DNA of 64,000 nt from NCBI GenBank assembly GCA_016302065.1, contig JAEDOI010000001.1, positions 1-64,000 of the forward strand. Direction: 5' to 3'. Within the stretch, counting starts at the first letter, position 1. Each line of letters opens with the position of its first letter. The notes beneath the pieces were generated by a model. That model ran no database searches and was not told the DNA's origin. It saw only the letters and a list, made by a program, of their open reading frames with translations. Shown here piece by piece: positions 45,912 to 54,219 of the stretch. A program made the translations under genes and the position numbers. The DNA is from Bacilli bacterium (lineage in GTDB: Bacteria > Bacillota_I > Bacilli_A > RFN20 > CAG-826).

Positions 45912-46221
45912 TAGTTTCTAGTTTGGATGACTAGATTTACTATTGTATTTAGTATTGAATACTAGATGTAATAGTTTTGAAAAAATAATTCTGTTATTTT
46001 ATCGATAATATCGACATTTTTCTTTATTAATATTGAATTAAGATGTTTTTCATTAACAATTTTTGGATAAATATTGAACTATATAATTTTTTGATACTGT
46101 AAAATTCTAAAAACTATAGTAAATCCTTTGTCTTTTATATTTTTTACAATTAAATTATCAGTTATTCATTATTAAATAATTATAGAAATATTGTTAATTT
46201 TAAATTATAATAAAAAATACT
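45912..46221. other. AT-rich intergenic region with small palindromes
   Basis: No gene is seen. Near the promoter, TAGTATTGAATACTA and paired CTAG elements (45925-45965) could be an operator. The remainder is AT-rich and leads into the tRNA-Leu gene. Confidence 0.4.
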
Positions 46222-46306
46222 GCAGGCGTGGTGAAATTGGTATACACGTAAGACTTAGGATCTTATGCCTTCGGGCGTGAGGGTTCGACTCCCTTTGCCT
46301 GCACCA
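46222..46306 (+). tRNA. tRNA-Leu (anticodon UAG)
   Basis: Class II tRNA with a long variable arm. The acceptor GCAGGCG pairs with TGCCTGC, the anticodon loop is CTTAGGA, the T-loop TTCGACT, and CCA is encoded. Confidence 0.94.
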
Positions 46307-46616
46307 TCTAGGTTGAAATTTCCCCATAAATTTTGCCAAATTAGGTAGAATGAAATGGAGAATTTTTTTATGGCATTAACTAAGATGAAAAACCTGAATG
46401 TGTCTTGTTTCATCTCAATCACAATTTACCTCTTTACACGATTTGCCACCAAGCGTGTTAAAAAGGGTGAATTTTCATAATTTATAAAAATGTAATGAGA
46501 ATTTTATTTTATAAAATATGATTTGTTATTATTAATTTTTATTAAATATATATATCGCAAATTAATTATTTAAAAGTTATATTTAATCTTTTAAAATAAT
46601 AAGGCAAAGGAATTAT
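46307..46616. other. Region after tRNA-Leu without intact gene
   Basis: No intact gene or terminator was found. On the minus strand a short frame (about 46410 down into the tRNA) and a slightly higher GC patch (46320-46470) look like the remnant of an inserted element, but I could not assign it. AAAGGA before ATG 46617 is the SD of dxs. Confidence 0.3.
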
Positions 46617-48377
46617 ATGAGTAAAAATAAGTATATTACATTAGAAAAAATTAATAGCCCAAAAGATTTAAAGAATTTAAGTAAAAAGGAACTTATTTTA
46701 TTATCTGAAGAGATTAGAGACGTATTAATAAATAAAATTTCAAAAACCGGTGGACATTTTGGCTCTAATTTAGGAATTATTGAATTGACAATCGCTTTAC
46801 ATTATGTTTTTTCAAGTCCAATTGATAAAATTGTATTTGATGTATCACACCAGACATATACTCATAAAATATTAACAGGAAGAAAAGAATTGTTTCTTGA
46901 TGAAACAAAATTTAATTTAAATAGTGGATTTACTAATTATTTAGAAAACGAAAATGATTGCTTTACTTTGGGCCATACATCTACTTCAATTGGATTAGCC
47001 TTAGGTTTAGCAAAAAGTAGAGACTTAAATAATGAACATTTTAATGTTATATCTTTAATTGGAGATGGATCATTAAGTGGAGGAGTTGCTTTTGAAGCTT
47101 TATCCAATGCATCATTATTAAAATCAAATTTTATTGTTATTATTAATGACAATGAAATGTCCATAGCTGAAAATCATGGTAATATATACTCAATTTTAGA
47201 AAAATTAAGAAATAATAAAGCATATAGAGAAAGTGATAGCAATGTTTTTGTTCAACTTGGTTATGAATATGACTATATTGAAAACGGAAATAATATTGAG
47301 GATTTAATAGATTTTTTAACTAAATATAAAGATACTAATAAACCTACAATTCTTCATGTTCATACCAAAAAAGGATATGGTTATGAATTAAGTTATAAAG
47401 ATGAAGAAAAATATCACTATAGAGCACCATTTAATAAAGAAACTGGTGATAATCTTTTTGATGTCACTAGAACTTTTGAAGTAATAAATGGTGAATATTT
47501 TAAGAAAAAGTTGGAACAAAATGCAAATATTTGTTTAATATGTGCAGGTACTCCAAAGAACTTTAATTTCTCAAAAGAGCTAAGAAATACATATAAAAAT
47601 AGATTTATTGATGTAGGAATTAGTGAAGATCTAGCTTTGCTTTATGGTGTTGGATTAAGTAAAGGAAATACAAAACCTGTTGTTTCTCTATCTTCTTCAT
47701 TTATTCAAAGAGCATATGATCAAATTGCTCATGAGGTTGGTTTAAATAAACCTAATATGATAGTTCTTGTCGATTTTGCAGGTGTTTCAAAAACTAGTGC
47801 AACTCATCAAGGGTTATTTGATGTTGCAATGATTTCTGCAATTCCGAATATTACATATTTATCTCCATCAAGTGAAGAAGAATATATTTCAATGTTAGAT
47901 TATTGTTTAAATCATGAAGGAACATTCTTTATAAGATTATATGGTGGTCCACTTTTACATAATTCTATAACTGTTAATGAGAATAATTTAACTAAGTTTG
48001 AATATATAATAAAAGAAAATAATATTGCTATTATTGGTATATCTAAACTTTCTAATTTTGCCTTAGAATTACATGATAAATTGAAAAAAGAAGGCCTAAA
48101 TAGTAGTGTTTTTGTTACTCATAATTTATCTTATATTGATAAAGATTTTCTTAATGAACTTATAAATAATCATAAACTAATTGTTACAATTGAAGATACA
48201 TATTTAGAAGGTGGATTTGGAGAGAAAATATCTTCTTATCTTGGAACAAGAGATGTTAAAGTTTTAAATTATGGAATTAAAAAGACCTATATTGATAATA
48301 TAGATCTTAATAATATTTATCATTCAAATAGAATAGATATTAATTTAATAATAGAAGATATCTTAAAACTTAATTAA
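46617..48377 (+). CDS. dxs: 1-deoxy-D-xylulose-5-phosphate synthase
   Basis: A 586-residue thiamine-diphosphate enzyme of the MEP isoprenoid pathway, joining pyruvate and glyceraldehyde 3-phosphate. Family markers are GGHFGSNLGIIELTIALHYVF near the N-terminus, VFDVSHQTYTHK, the TPP/Mg site IGDGSLSGGVAFEALSN (residues about 148-164), HVHTKKGYGY, and in the second half FAGVSKTSATHQGLFDVA. It is somewhat shorter than E. coli Dxs (620). The gene stands alone here, with no other MEP genes. It overlaps the convergent SDR gene by 15 bp at the 3' end. Confidence 0.88.
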   Translation: MSKNKYITLEKINSPKDLKNLSKKELILLSEEIRDVLINKISKTGGHFGSNLGIIELTIALHYVFSSPIDKIVFDVSHQTYTHKILTGRKELFLDETKFNLNSGFTNYLENENDCFTLGHTSTSIGLALGLAKSRDLNNEHFNVISLIGDGSLSGGVAFEALSNASLLKSNFIVIINDNEMSIAENHGNIYSILEKLRNNKAYRESDSNVFVQLGYEYDYIENGNNIEDLIDFLTKYKDTNKPTILHVHTKKGYGYELSYKDEEKYHYRAPFNKETGDNLFDVTRTFEVINGEYFKKKLEQNANICLICAGTPKNFNFSKELRNTYKNRFIDVGISEDLALLYGVGLSKGNTKPVVSLSSSFIQRAYDQIAHEVGLNKPNMIVLVDFAGVSKTSATHQGLFDVAMISAIPNITYLSPSSEEEYISMLDYCLNHEGTFFIRLYGGPLLHNSITVNENNLTKFEYIIKENNIAIIGISKLSNFALELHDKLKKEGLNSSVFVTHNLSYIDKDFLNELINNHKLIVTIEDTYLEGGFGEKISSYLGTRDVKVLNYGIKKTYIDNIDLNNIYHSNRIDINLIIEDILKLN

Positions 48378-49934
48378 TTTAGCTTTATATCCATCATTTA
48401 CATCAAGATAATATTTAACATTTTCATCTTTTTTATGATCTAAATACCAAAGTTGAGCATAAATCTTATCTTTTTTGGCAAGTCTATCAAAATCCCAAGC
48501 AAGTTCTCTATAAGAAATATTCCACCAATGACCACCTTTTAAAACTGTAAATGGTCTAGCATAGAAGATCTCATTATCTTGGTTAATCCATTTAACCTTA
48601 CGATATACATCTCCAGTTGTAAATGTTTCCTCAAGTAAATCACCACCATGAGCTCTTGCAACGTTTTTTAAATCTTCGATAGTAATTTCGCTTAAAGGTT
48701 TATCGTTGTCATAGTAATAATTTAACTTTGTAGTTTCTTCGCTATTTTTTAATTTTTCAAAATCTAAATCGTTTCCAAAATAATCTTTTCCCTCAACAAA
48801 TAAATTAAATTTATTCCAATCAGTTCCTAATTTGTTGTAAGTTTCAAGGTCATAATATGTAGCTTTTATTTTGGCTTCGTTATTATCTTTAACCCATCTA
48901 GCTGGAGCATTTCCATCTTTTAATAATGGTTTAATCACTAAACCAGAGATAAAGGATTTAGGTATAATTCTTGCTAATTTAAAGTAGAAGTGACTATCTC
49001 CAATGGCTTTAAAATATGAAGCATAATCATCATGAATGTAGTGAAACATATTGTCTAATTTTAATGAATCACTAAACCAAGTTCCATGGAAATTTCTAAT
49101 AGCATTATAATTTGGTTTAAAATAATCTTTTGCTGTTCCACCGATTATATTAAAACCTAAATTTAATGTGTCGTATCCTGTAATTTGATTTTTCTTTCCT
49201 CCACCTAAATTAAACATTTGGTTATAGAAATTAGACTCATTAAGTTTTCCTTCATATTCTTGTTCAATAATAGCAGCAATTAATTTTCCGCTATCTTCTG
49301 CACTTACCCATTCAAGAGGACAATTAAATGCAGTATGGAACATTAACCCATCACTAATATTATCCATTAATAAATTTTTATGGACCATAGCTGTTTGTCT
49401 AATGATTGTTTTGTATTTAATATCGGATTCTAAAACAATGTATTCACCTCTTGCTTTAGTTAAAGAATAAATATCAAGTGGAGAGAATAATAATGGATCT
49501 CCAATTTGAGCAAATGGATGGTGGTGAGTTCTATTTCCATAAACAGCAACTGTTGAAATTTGAATCAATTTTGGTTGATTTTCTTTGATTTCTTCAATGC
49601 AATTTACTAAGTTTTGAACACCTTCAACATTGCATTTATATGCTTGTTCAGGGTATTTGTCTGAACGAGGTGGTATAACGCTTGCTAAATTAAAAATTAA
49701 TGTTGAATCCTTAACGAATTCAATCATCGATTGCTTATCTTCCATCCTTCCTTCGACGATTTGAACTTTTGGTAAGTATTTCTTATCAATGTTTTTAAGG
49801 ATTTTTTTAATTCTTTTATTTTTATGGGACACTAAAATTTTAATTTTTTCGACACAATCAAGTTTAACTGCTTCATATAAAGCACATCTCCCCATATTAC
49901 CTGTTGAGCCAGTTAATGATATTGTTAATTTCAT
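48363..49934 (-). CDS. NAD(P)-dependent epimerase/dehydratase-like SDR with long C-terminal domain
   Basis: A 523-residue extended SDR protein. The Rossmann nucleotide site is TGSTGNMG (residues 8-15), followed by NLASVIPPRS and the catalytic DIYSLTKARGEY (Tyr-x-x-x-Lys). About 200 further residues after the SDR fold are unusual and form a separate domain with Trp-rich segments (GGHWWNISYRELAWDFDRL); I do not recognise it. The substrate may be a nucleotide sugar or a carrier-bound lipid. No SD is present, and TAAAAT ends 6 nt before the ATG. Confidence 0.75.
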   Translation of the reverse strand: MKLTISLTGSTGNMGRCALYEAVKLDCVEKIKILVSHKNKRIKKILKNIDKKYLPKVQIVEGRMEDKQSMIEFVKDSTLIFNLASVIPPRSDKYPEQAYKCNVEGVQNLVNCIEEIKENQPKLIQISTVAVYGNRTHHHPFAQIGDPLLFSPLDIYSLTKARGEYIVLESDIKYKTIIRQTAMVHKNLLMDNISDGLMFHTAFNCPLEWVSAEDSGKLIAAIIEQEYEGKLNESNFYNQMFNLGGGKKNQITGYDTLNLGFNIIGGTAKDYFKPNYNAIRNFHGTWFSDSLKLDNMFHYIHDDYASYFKAIGDSHFYFKLARIIPKSFISGLVIKPLLKDGNAPARWVKDNNEAKIKATYYDLETYNKLGTDWNKFNLFVEGKDYFGNDLDFEKLKNSEETTKLNYYYDNDKPLSEITIEDLKNVARAHGGDLLEETFTTGDVYRKVKWINQDNEIFYARPFTVLKGGHWWNISYRELAWDFDRLAKKDKIYAQLWYLDHKKDENVKYYLDVNDGYKAKLIKF

Positions 49935-49940
49935 GTCAAT

Positions 49941-49946
49941 ATTTTA
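49941..49946 (-). promoter_or_regulatory. -10 box of a leaderless gene
   Basis: TAAAAT (minus strand) ends 6 nt before the ATG at 49934, with TTGTAT 17 nt further upstream as a -35. Confidence 0.55.
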
Positions 49947-50030
49947 ATGATAATATGTAAAAAATACAAATAAAACAATAAGACAACAATGTTATTCTTT
50001 GATATAATTATATTAAACGGAGGAAATTTT

Positions 50031-51098
50031 ATGAAGAAATCATCAATTTTGTTATTGGTAATTTCAATAACTGGATTATTATTGGGAAATATAGCTTCAT
50101 TTTTAGCAATTAGTAAATTATATAATAATGATTTTAATATTTTACACATTGTAAATGATTTTAATTTTTCTAATTTAAGTTTTGTTACGTTAATAGCAGT
50201 TTTAGTTGCAACTTTTATTTGTGTGTTAATTCATTTAATTTTTGTTTGTATTAGAAAAAAACCTAAACATCTTGTTTTTACTTTTCTTGTGTTAATTGGT
50301 GGAATATGTAGTGCTTATACTCTTCCATTTACATTAATTAAAACTGTTGATTTTTTAGGAAATATTGAAGCAAATAAATCTGATTCTAACATTGTTAATG
50401 CTATTGCTTGTATTGGAACGGCTTTATGTTTAATTCTTGCCTTAATTTCTCTTGCTTTATCAATTTTATGTATGGGTAAAAAGAAAAAAGAAGTCAAAGT
50501 GGCCTTAGCAAAAACAAATAGTGAAACAATTATTCTTGGCTCTTCTAAAGATGAAAATTTAGTTGTTGCTGAAGAGAAAAAACCTGAAGTAGATGTTTCA
50601 AAGAAAGAAGAAGTTTTAAAAGATGAAACAGTTGAAACTAAAGTTGAATCAAAAGAAGAAATTAAGGAAGAGACAAAAGAAGAATTAATTAAAGATACTA
50701 TTAAAGAAGAAAAAGAAGCAAAAAATGCTGAAGAAAAGAAAGAAGAATCTATAGTTGAAGAGGAAAAACCTGTTGCCCCTAAAAAGAAAGCACCAGCTAA
50801 AAAGAAAACAACAACATCAAAAGATGTTACAGATAAGAAAGGAACTGAAGTTATGGAAAAAACAACTACTGAAAAAGAAGAAAAGAAAGCTTCAACTGCA
50901 AAAGCTTATCATGTTGTTAAAAGAAAAGAAGATAATAAGTGGACAGTTAAGTTAGCAAACGGAGACAAAGTTATTAAAACATTTGCAACTAAAGAAGAAG
51001 CTTTAGCTTATTCAAAGGGTTTAGCTGAAAGACAAAACGGAACTTTAAGAGTTCACGCTTCTAAAGGTAAATCAAAAGGTAAAATTCAAAAACAATAG
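50031..51098 (+). CDS. Membrane protein with Lys/Glu-rich linker and DUF2188-like C-terminus
   Basis: A 355-residue protein in three parts. Residues 1-145 hold four hydrophobic helices. Residues about 150-290 are a low-complexity K/E-rich stretch with VAPKKKAPAKKKTTT, predicted disordered. The last 65 residues (KAYHVVKRKEDNKWTVKLANGDKV...ATKEEALAYSKGLAE...LRVHASKGK) match the DUF2188 pattern. CGGAGGA before ATG 50031 fixes the start. DUF2188 occurs in small cytoplasmic proteins of unknown role; here it is tethered to the membrane. Confidence 0.75.
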   Translation: MKKSSILLLVISITGLLLGNIASFLAISKLYNNDFNILHIVNDFNFSNLSFVTLIAVLVATFICVLIHLIFVCIRKKPKHLVFTFLVLIGGICSAYTLPFTLIKTVDFLGNIEANKSDSNIVNAIACIGTALCLILALISLALSILCMGKKKKEVKVALAKTNSETIILGSSKDENLVVAEEKKPEVDVSKKEEVLKDETVETKVESKEEIKEETKEELIKDTIKEEKEAKNAEEKKEESIVEEEKPVAPKKKAPAKKKTTTSKDVTDKKGTEVMEKTTTEKEEKKASTAKAYHVVKRKEDNKWTVKLANGDKVIKTFATKEEALAYSKGLAERQNGTLRVHASKGKSKGKIQKQ

Positions 51099-51202
51099 TA
51101 AAAACTATTATTTATTTATTTTTAGCAAATTTAGAGAAATTACAAATATTAATAAAATTTTTCTTGCTAAAAATATTTTTCCTTGATATATTGTTTAAGC
51201 AC

Positions 51203-51278
51203 GGACCAGTGGTGTAGCGGTTAACATGTCGCTCTGTCACAGCGAAGATCGCGAGTTCGATTCTCGTCTGGTCCGCCA
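51203..51278 (+). tRNA. tRNA-Asp (anticodon GUC)
   Basis: Acceptor GGACCAG pairs with CTGGTCC, discriminator G, anticodon loop CTGTCAC, T-loop TTCGATT, CCA encoded. Confidence 0.95.
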
Positions 51279-51318
51279 ACTTAAATTATTGAGGGTATTT
51301 ACCTTTTTATATATAAGT

Positions 51319-51395
51319 GGCCCGGTAGCTCAGTTGGTAGTAGCGGAGGACTGAAAATCCTTATGTCGTGGGTCCGAGTCCCACTTGGGCCACCA
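51319..51395 (+). tRNA. tRNA-Phe (anticodon GAA), atypical
   Basis: Anticodon loop CTGAAAA and CCA encoded; the acceptor GGCCCGG pairs with TTGGGCC using two G-U pairs. The T-loop is TCCGAGT with C at position 55 where U is almost universal, and the D-arm reads GGTAGTAGC instead of GGTAGAGC, an extra T that bulges the D-stem. It may be slightly degenerate. Confidence 0.85.
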
Positions 51396-51410
51396 TTTCT
51401 AGAGGTTATT

Positions 51411-51438
51411 CGCAATATTTGAAATATTGCGTTTTTTT
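51411..51438 (+). terminator. Terminator after tRNA-Asp/Phe
   Basis: CGCAATAT and ATATTGCG stem, then seven T residues. A near-identical hairpin follows the tRNA cluster at 59934. Confidence 0.85.
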
Positions 51439-51640
51439 ATGCTTTTTTTTACACTTTTTAAACATAAATTTTGAATTATCGGAAAATTTATTAATAATTA
51501 TTAGTTCGAATAATGAGAAGTTCAAAATTTCTTTTTTCGCATAATGTAGTTGAAACCACGTATAGGTTTTTAGCAACAATTATGGGGCCGAGTTTTTTTG
51601 GACTAGTTTTTATTTGCTGTTGCAGATCCATATTTTGTCT
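51439..51640. other. Intergenic stretch without recognisable gene
   Basis: AT-rich sequence between the tRNA terminator and the recombinase remnant. No intact frame, promoter or repeat was identified. Confidence 0.4.
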
Positions 51641-52080
51641 TGAAAGTGGTGCATCTTATTTTTAATTATGCTCTCCTTTAAATATAAATTGTGATGCTAC
51701 AACTATGTTTTAAGTTATCATTACCAATAATAAAAAGTAGGTTATCTCTAGAATGTGTGATAATGTGACAGAATAGTTTTCTGAATTTTATATTATTAGC
51801 GTTATTTCCTGTTGGCATTTCTTTTAATGCTTAGATGAATTTATCTGCTTTTTCATTAGGATTCATTTGTGTTAGTAATTTATTTGTAAAGCTTACTTTT
51901 TTGATAGTTTTTTATCAATTGTGCTCGTTTAGTTGCTTCTTTGAAATCTCAGTCATATTTGATATGGATTTAAGTGATTCTCTAGGTTTTTCTACTTCGC
52001 AATTTAATTTATTAATTTCTTCTTCTAACTTAGATTTATCTTTTGTAAATGTTTCTATAGGAGCTTATTCAAATATATAA
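51641..52080 (-). pseudogene. Degraded recombinase/transposase-like remnant
   Basis: On the minus strand a decayed coding sequence is readable across frames. One frame gives LTQMNPNEKADKFI, a stop, then ALKEMPTGNNANNIKFRKLFCHIITHSRDNLLF-type sequence. The KFRKLFxxIITHSRDNLLFIIG segment is like the C-terminal end of large serine recombinases. Further upstream pieces (KPRESLKSISN, TEISKKQLNEH) are out of frame. The identification is tentative; what is clear is that stops and frameshifts interrupt it. Its place between a tRNA pair and an accessory island fits a past integration. Confidence 0.4.
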
Positions 52081-52380
52081 TAATCCGATTGATTTAAAAC
52101 AAATTGATTATGAACAATTAATTGATAATGCGCTTTAAAGGTTAAGTATATTTCCTAAAGATAATCTATAAATTAATTTACTAAATATAGGTAATTTAAT
52201 AATAATAATAATATTTGTATAATTTCATTATCAATAATAATGAATGTAGATTGAAATACCGTAGCAAAATAAAAAAAGGAAAAAGACTACGCCATTAGGA
52301 ATTTTTTATGGCTTTTTATAAAGTTTAATTCGTCTATGGATGAAATTGTAAATTTCAAAATTGGAAATGCATAAATAGCA
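52081..52380. other. Intergenic stretch upstream of the XRE gene
   Basis: No gene is seen. AT-rich sequence with weak dyads (GTAG...CTAC at 52260-52295, GCCAT...ATGGC at 52291-52314). The promoter of the regulator gene begins at its right edge. Confidence 0.4.
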
Positions 52381-52409
52381 TTGACAATTGCAAAAACGCA
52401 ATTTATAAT
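52381..52409 (+). promoter_or_regulatory. Consensus promoter with operator dyad for the XRE gene
   Basis: TTGACA and TATAAT are spaced exactly 17 nt. The spacer contains ATTGC-6-GCAAT (52387-52402), a dyad well placed for repression by the adjacent XRE regulator. Confidence 0.75.
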
Positions 52410-52444
52410 AGAATAGTAAAAAAATAGAAAGGAGAATTATTTAT

Positions 52445-52771
52445 ATGAATTGGAAAGAAAAAGTGAGTGAATTAATGACTACTAAAAATATAACTCAAAA
52501 GGATTTATCACGATTAAGCGGAATTACTGAAACGTCAATATCTAGATATCTAAACGGGAGCCAAAGGCCTAGAATTGATGTTTTATTAAACTTTGCGAAA
52601 GCTCTAGATGTAAATGTTGAGTATTTATTAGAAGAAGAAAGATCTACTCAAGAATCTAGTTTCACCACTATTGCAACAGCTATTGCAAGAAATGGAAGTA
52701 ATTTAACTATAGAGGAGCAAAATAAATTAATCGCATTGATCCTTGGAAAGGGGAAAAGTGGCTGTAACTAA
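52445..52771 (+). CDS. XRE-family transcriptional regulator
   Basis: A 108-residue protein whose first 60 residues form a Cro/cI helix-turn-helix: ITQKDLSRLSGITETSISRYLNGSQRPRIDVLLNFAKALDVNVEYLL. The C-terminal 40 residues are a short tail without a known sensor domain. AAAGGAG precedes ATG 52445. The ImmA-like protease gene overlaps its end by 14 bp, the classic repressor/antirepressor-protease pairing of prophages and conjugative elements. It probably represses its own promoter through the dyad at 52387-52402. Confidence 0.92.
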   Translation: MNWKEKVSELMTTKNITQKDLSRLSGITETSISRYLNGSQRPRIDVLLNFAKALDVNVEYLLEEERSTQESSFTTIATAIARNGSNLTIEEQNKLIALILGKGKSGCN

Positions 52772-53294
52772 AAAAGATTATGAAGTTATGGATAAACTTG
52801 CTATTGATATCTATGTAGATTATGGCATTAGTTCTTTCCCGCTAGATATTTATGATTTAGCTAAAAAGATGGGTGTTAAATTAATCAAATATTCATTATT
52901 TGATGATGTTCAAAGAGAACTTTTGCAAAAAAAATCTACTGATGGTTTTTTTGTAGATTCACCAAAGGGACCTCTTATTTTCTACAATGATTGTATAGAA
53001 TATCAAGGAAAAATTAATTTAACTATTGCTCATGAATTAAAACACTTTATATGTAATGACGAAAAAGAAGATGAAGACAGCGAAAAACTTGCCGATCATT
53101 TTGGAAGATTTCTACTATGTCCAACCCCATATTTGATTTATTCTGGTATTGATGATATCTATGAAATAATGGATATGTTTGGTTTGACTTATAGTGCAGC
53201 AATAAACGCACTTAATGCAAGTGAAAATAGAAAATATTATTATGGAAATAAAATATTTGATTATGAAAAATCATTGGTAGATTTGTTTATATAA
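52758..53294 (+). CDS. ImmA/IrrE-family metallopeptidase
   Basis: A 178-residue protein with the zinc-protease motif IAHELKHFI (HExxH), followed by DSEKLADHFGRFLL, whose acidic residues complete the site. Such proteases cleave or inactivate the neighbouring XRE repressor on DNA damage or cell signalling and so induce mobile elements. I chose GTG 52758 because GGAAAGGGGA sits just upstream, inside the XRE gene; in-frame TTG 52743 precedes that SD. The C-terminal part (about 60 residues) is helical. Confidence 0.9.
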   Translation: MAVTKKDYEVMDKLAIDIYVDYGISSFPLDIYDLAKKMGVKLIKYSLFDDVQRELLQKKSTDGFFVDSPKGPLIFYNDCIEYQGKINLTIAHELKHFICNDEKEDEDSEKLADHFGRFLLCPTPYLIYSGIDDIYEIMDMFGLTYSAAINALNASENRKYYYGNKIFDYEKSLVDLFI

Positions 53295-53299
53295 AAAAA

Positions 53300-53378
53300 C
53301 GCCCATTAAAATGAGCGCTCATCACGATATGTTAAATACCATGATCTGGACAATTGTGATTTTAACATAAGCGTGATG
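53300..53378 (+). repeat. Structured intergenic element upstream of the DUF4417 gene
   Basis: A small hairpin (CGCCCATT/AATGAGCG, 53300-53317, one mismatch) is followed by a long imperfect inverted repeat. CATCACG (53320-53326) and TGTTAAA (53330-53336) pair with TTTAACA (53361-53367) and CGTGATG (53372-53378), around a 24-nt loop. It could be a regulatory RNA leader, an operator or the end of a mobile element. Confidence 0.6.
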
Positions 53379-53431
53379 ATTTTGTCAAATAAACTAAAGG
53401 GAAGAACCCTTAGAAAGGAGATGAAATCGTT

Positions 53432-53479
53432 ATGACAAAATTACAATTAGAATTTCTTCTTTATGGTGGTTTATGGTAA
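53432..53479 (+). CDS. 15-residue leader peptide coupled to the DUF4417 gene
   Basis: ATG 53432 follows AAAGGAG (53414-53420) at 11 nt and encodes MTKLQLEFLLYGGLW, then TAA. The stop overlaps the start region of the next gene (ATGGTAA), so ribosomes ending here are placed to start DUF4417. It is probably a translational-coupling or attenuation leader; a function for the peptide itself is not excluded. Confidence 0.5.
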   Translation: MTKLQLEFLLYGGLW

Positions 53480-54219
53480 AGAAGAATAATCTTAAAAAAT
53501 TTATAAACCTAAATTTTATTGATTTTACAAATCAGACTTATTTAATTGGCAAATATGATTTGCCTTATGTTACATGTTCTGATTGTGTAAATCCAAATTA
53601 TCTTGCTTTATATTCAGAATCTAATAATTATTTTAAGACTGAAAATACCTGTGTTTGTTTTTATCTTTATGATAATAAATTCGATGGTATTAAAGGTATT
53701 TATAACGCAATATATTATAAAGATGAGAAATTATTGGCAAAATATAAAGAAAGATTTAAAGGTGTGAAATATGCTATCGCACCTGATTATTCACAATGTG
53801 GAGATATTCCTAGATTTGAAAATATTTATCGTTTGGCGAAATCTAGAATAGTAGCAAATTGGTTATTATTAGAGTGTGATGTTCTTGTCATTCCAAATGT
53901 AACATACGCTAATGAAAACTATTTTGATGTTATGCTCGATGGTATGGAAAACACTGAGGTGGTAGCTTTTAGTGTAAAAGGATTGTTAAGAGAAACATCA
54001 GAAAAAGAATTGTTATTAAAGGCAATTCGATATACGGTAGATAATTTAAAATATCTAAAGAAAATTATTGTCTATAGTGTTTCCACAAGTGATGAAAAAG
54101 TAATGTCGTTATTTGAATACGCATTATCTAAAGGAATTGAAATTATCATTCCAAATAATATTTTAAAAGAAAGAAATATTATTAATAAAAAGGTGGTGGT
54201 ATCTAATGGGAAAGACTAG
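53473..54219 (+). CDS. DUF4417 domain protein
   Basis: A 248-residue protein matching the DUF4417 pattern: YAIAPDYSQCGDIPRFENIYRLAKSRIVANWLLLECDVLVIPNVTYA in the middle and VVAFSVKGLLRE later. Family members are common in phages and integrative elements, and their biochemical role is unknown. An N-terminal CSDC and a second Cys pair (TCVC) are visible. There is no strong SD apart from GGTGG just before the ATG; translation is probably coupled to the upstream 15-codon ORF. The next gene overlaps it by 14 bp. Confidence 0.7.
   Translation: MVKKNNLKKFINLNFIDFTNQTYLIGKYDLPYVTCSDCVNPNYLALYSESNNYFKTENTCVCFYLYDNKFDGIKGIYNAIYYKDEKLLAKYKERFKGVKYAIAPDYSQCGDIPRFENIYRLAKSRIVANWLLLECDVLVIPNVTYANENYFDVMLDGMENTEVVAFSVKGLLRETSEKELLLKAIRYTVDNLKYLKKIIVYSVSTSDEKVMSLFEYALSKGIEIIIPNNILKERNIINKKVVVSNGKD

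Noticed and set aside
51835..52080. 81-codon plus-strand open frame rich in Ser/Phe/Leu
   Set aside because: No SD and atypical composition; the opposite strand reads as degraded recombinase-like sequence, so this is a shadow frame.
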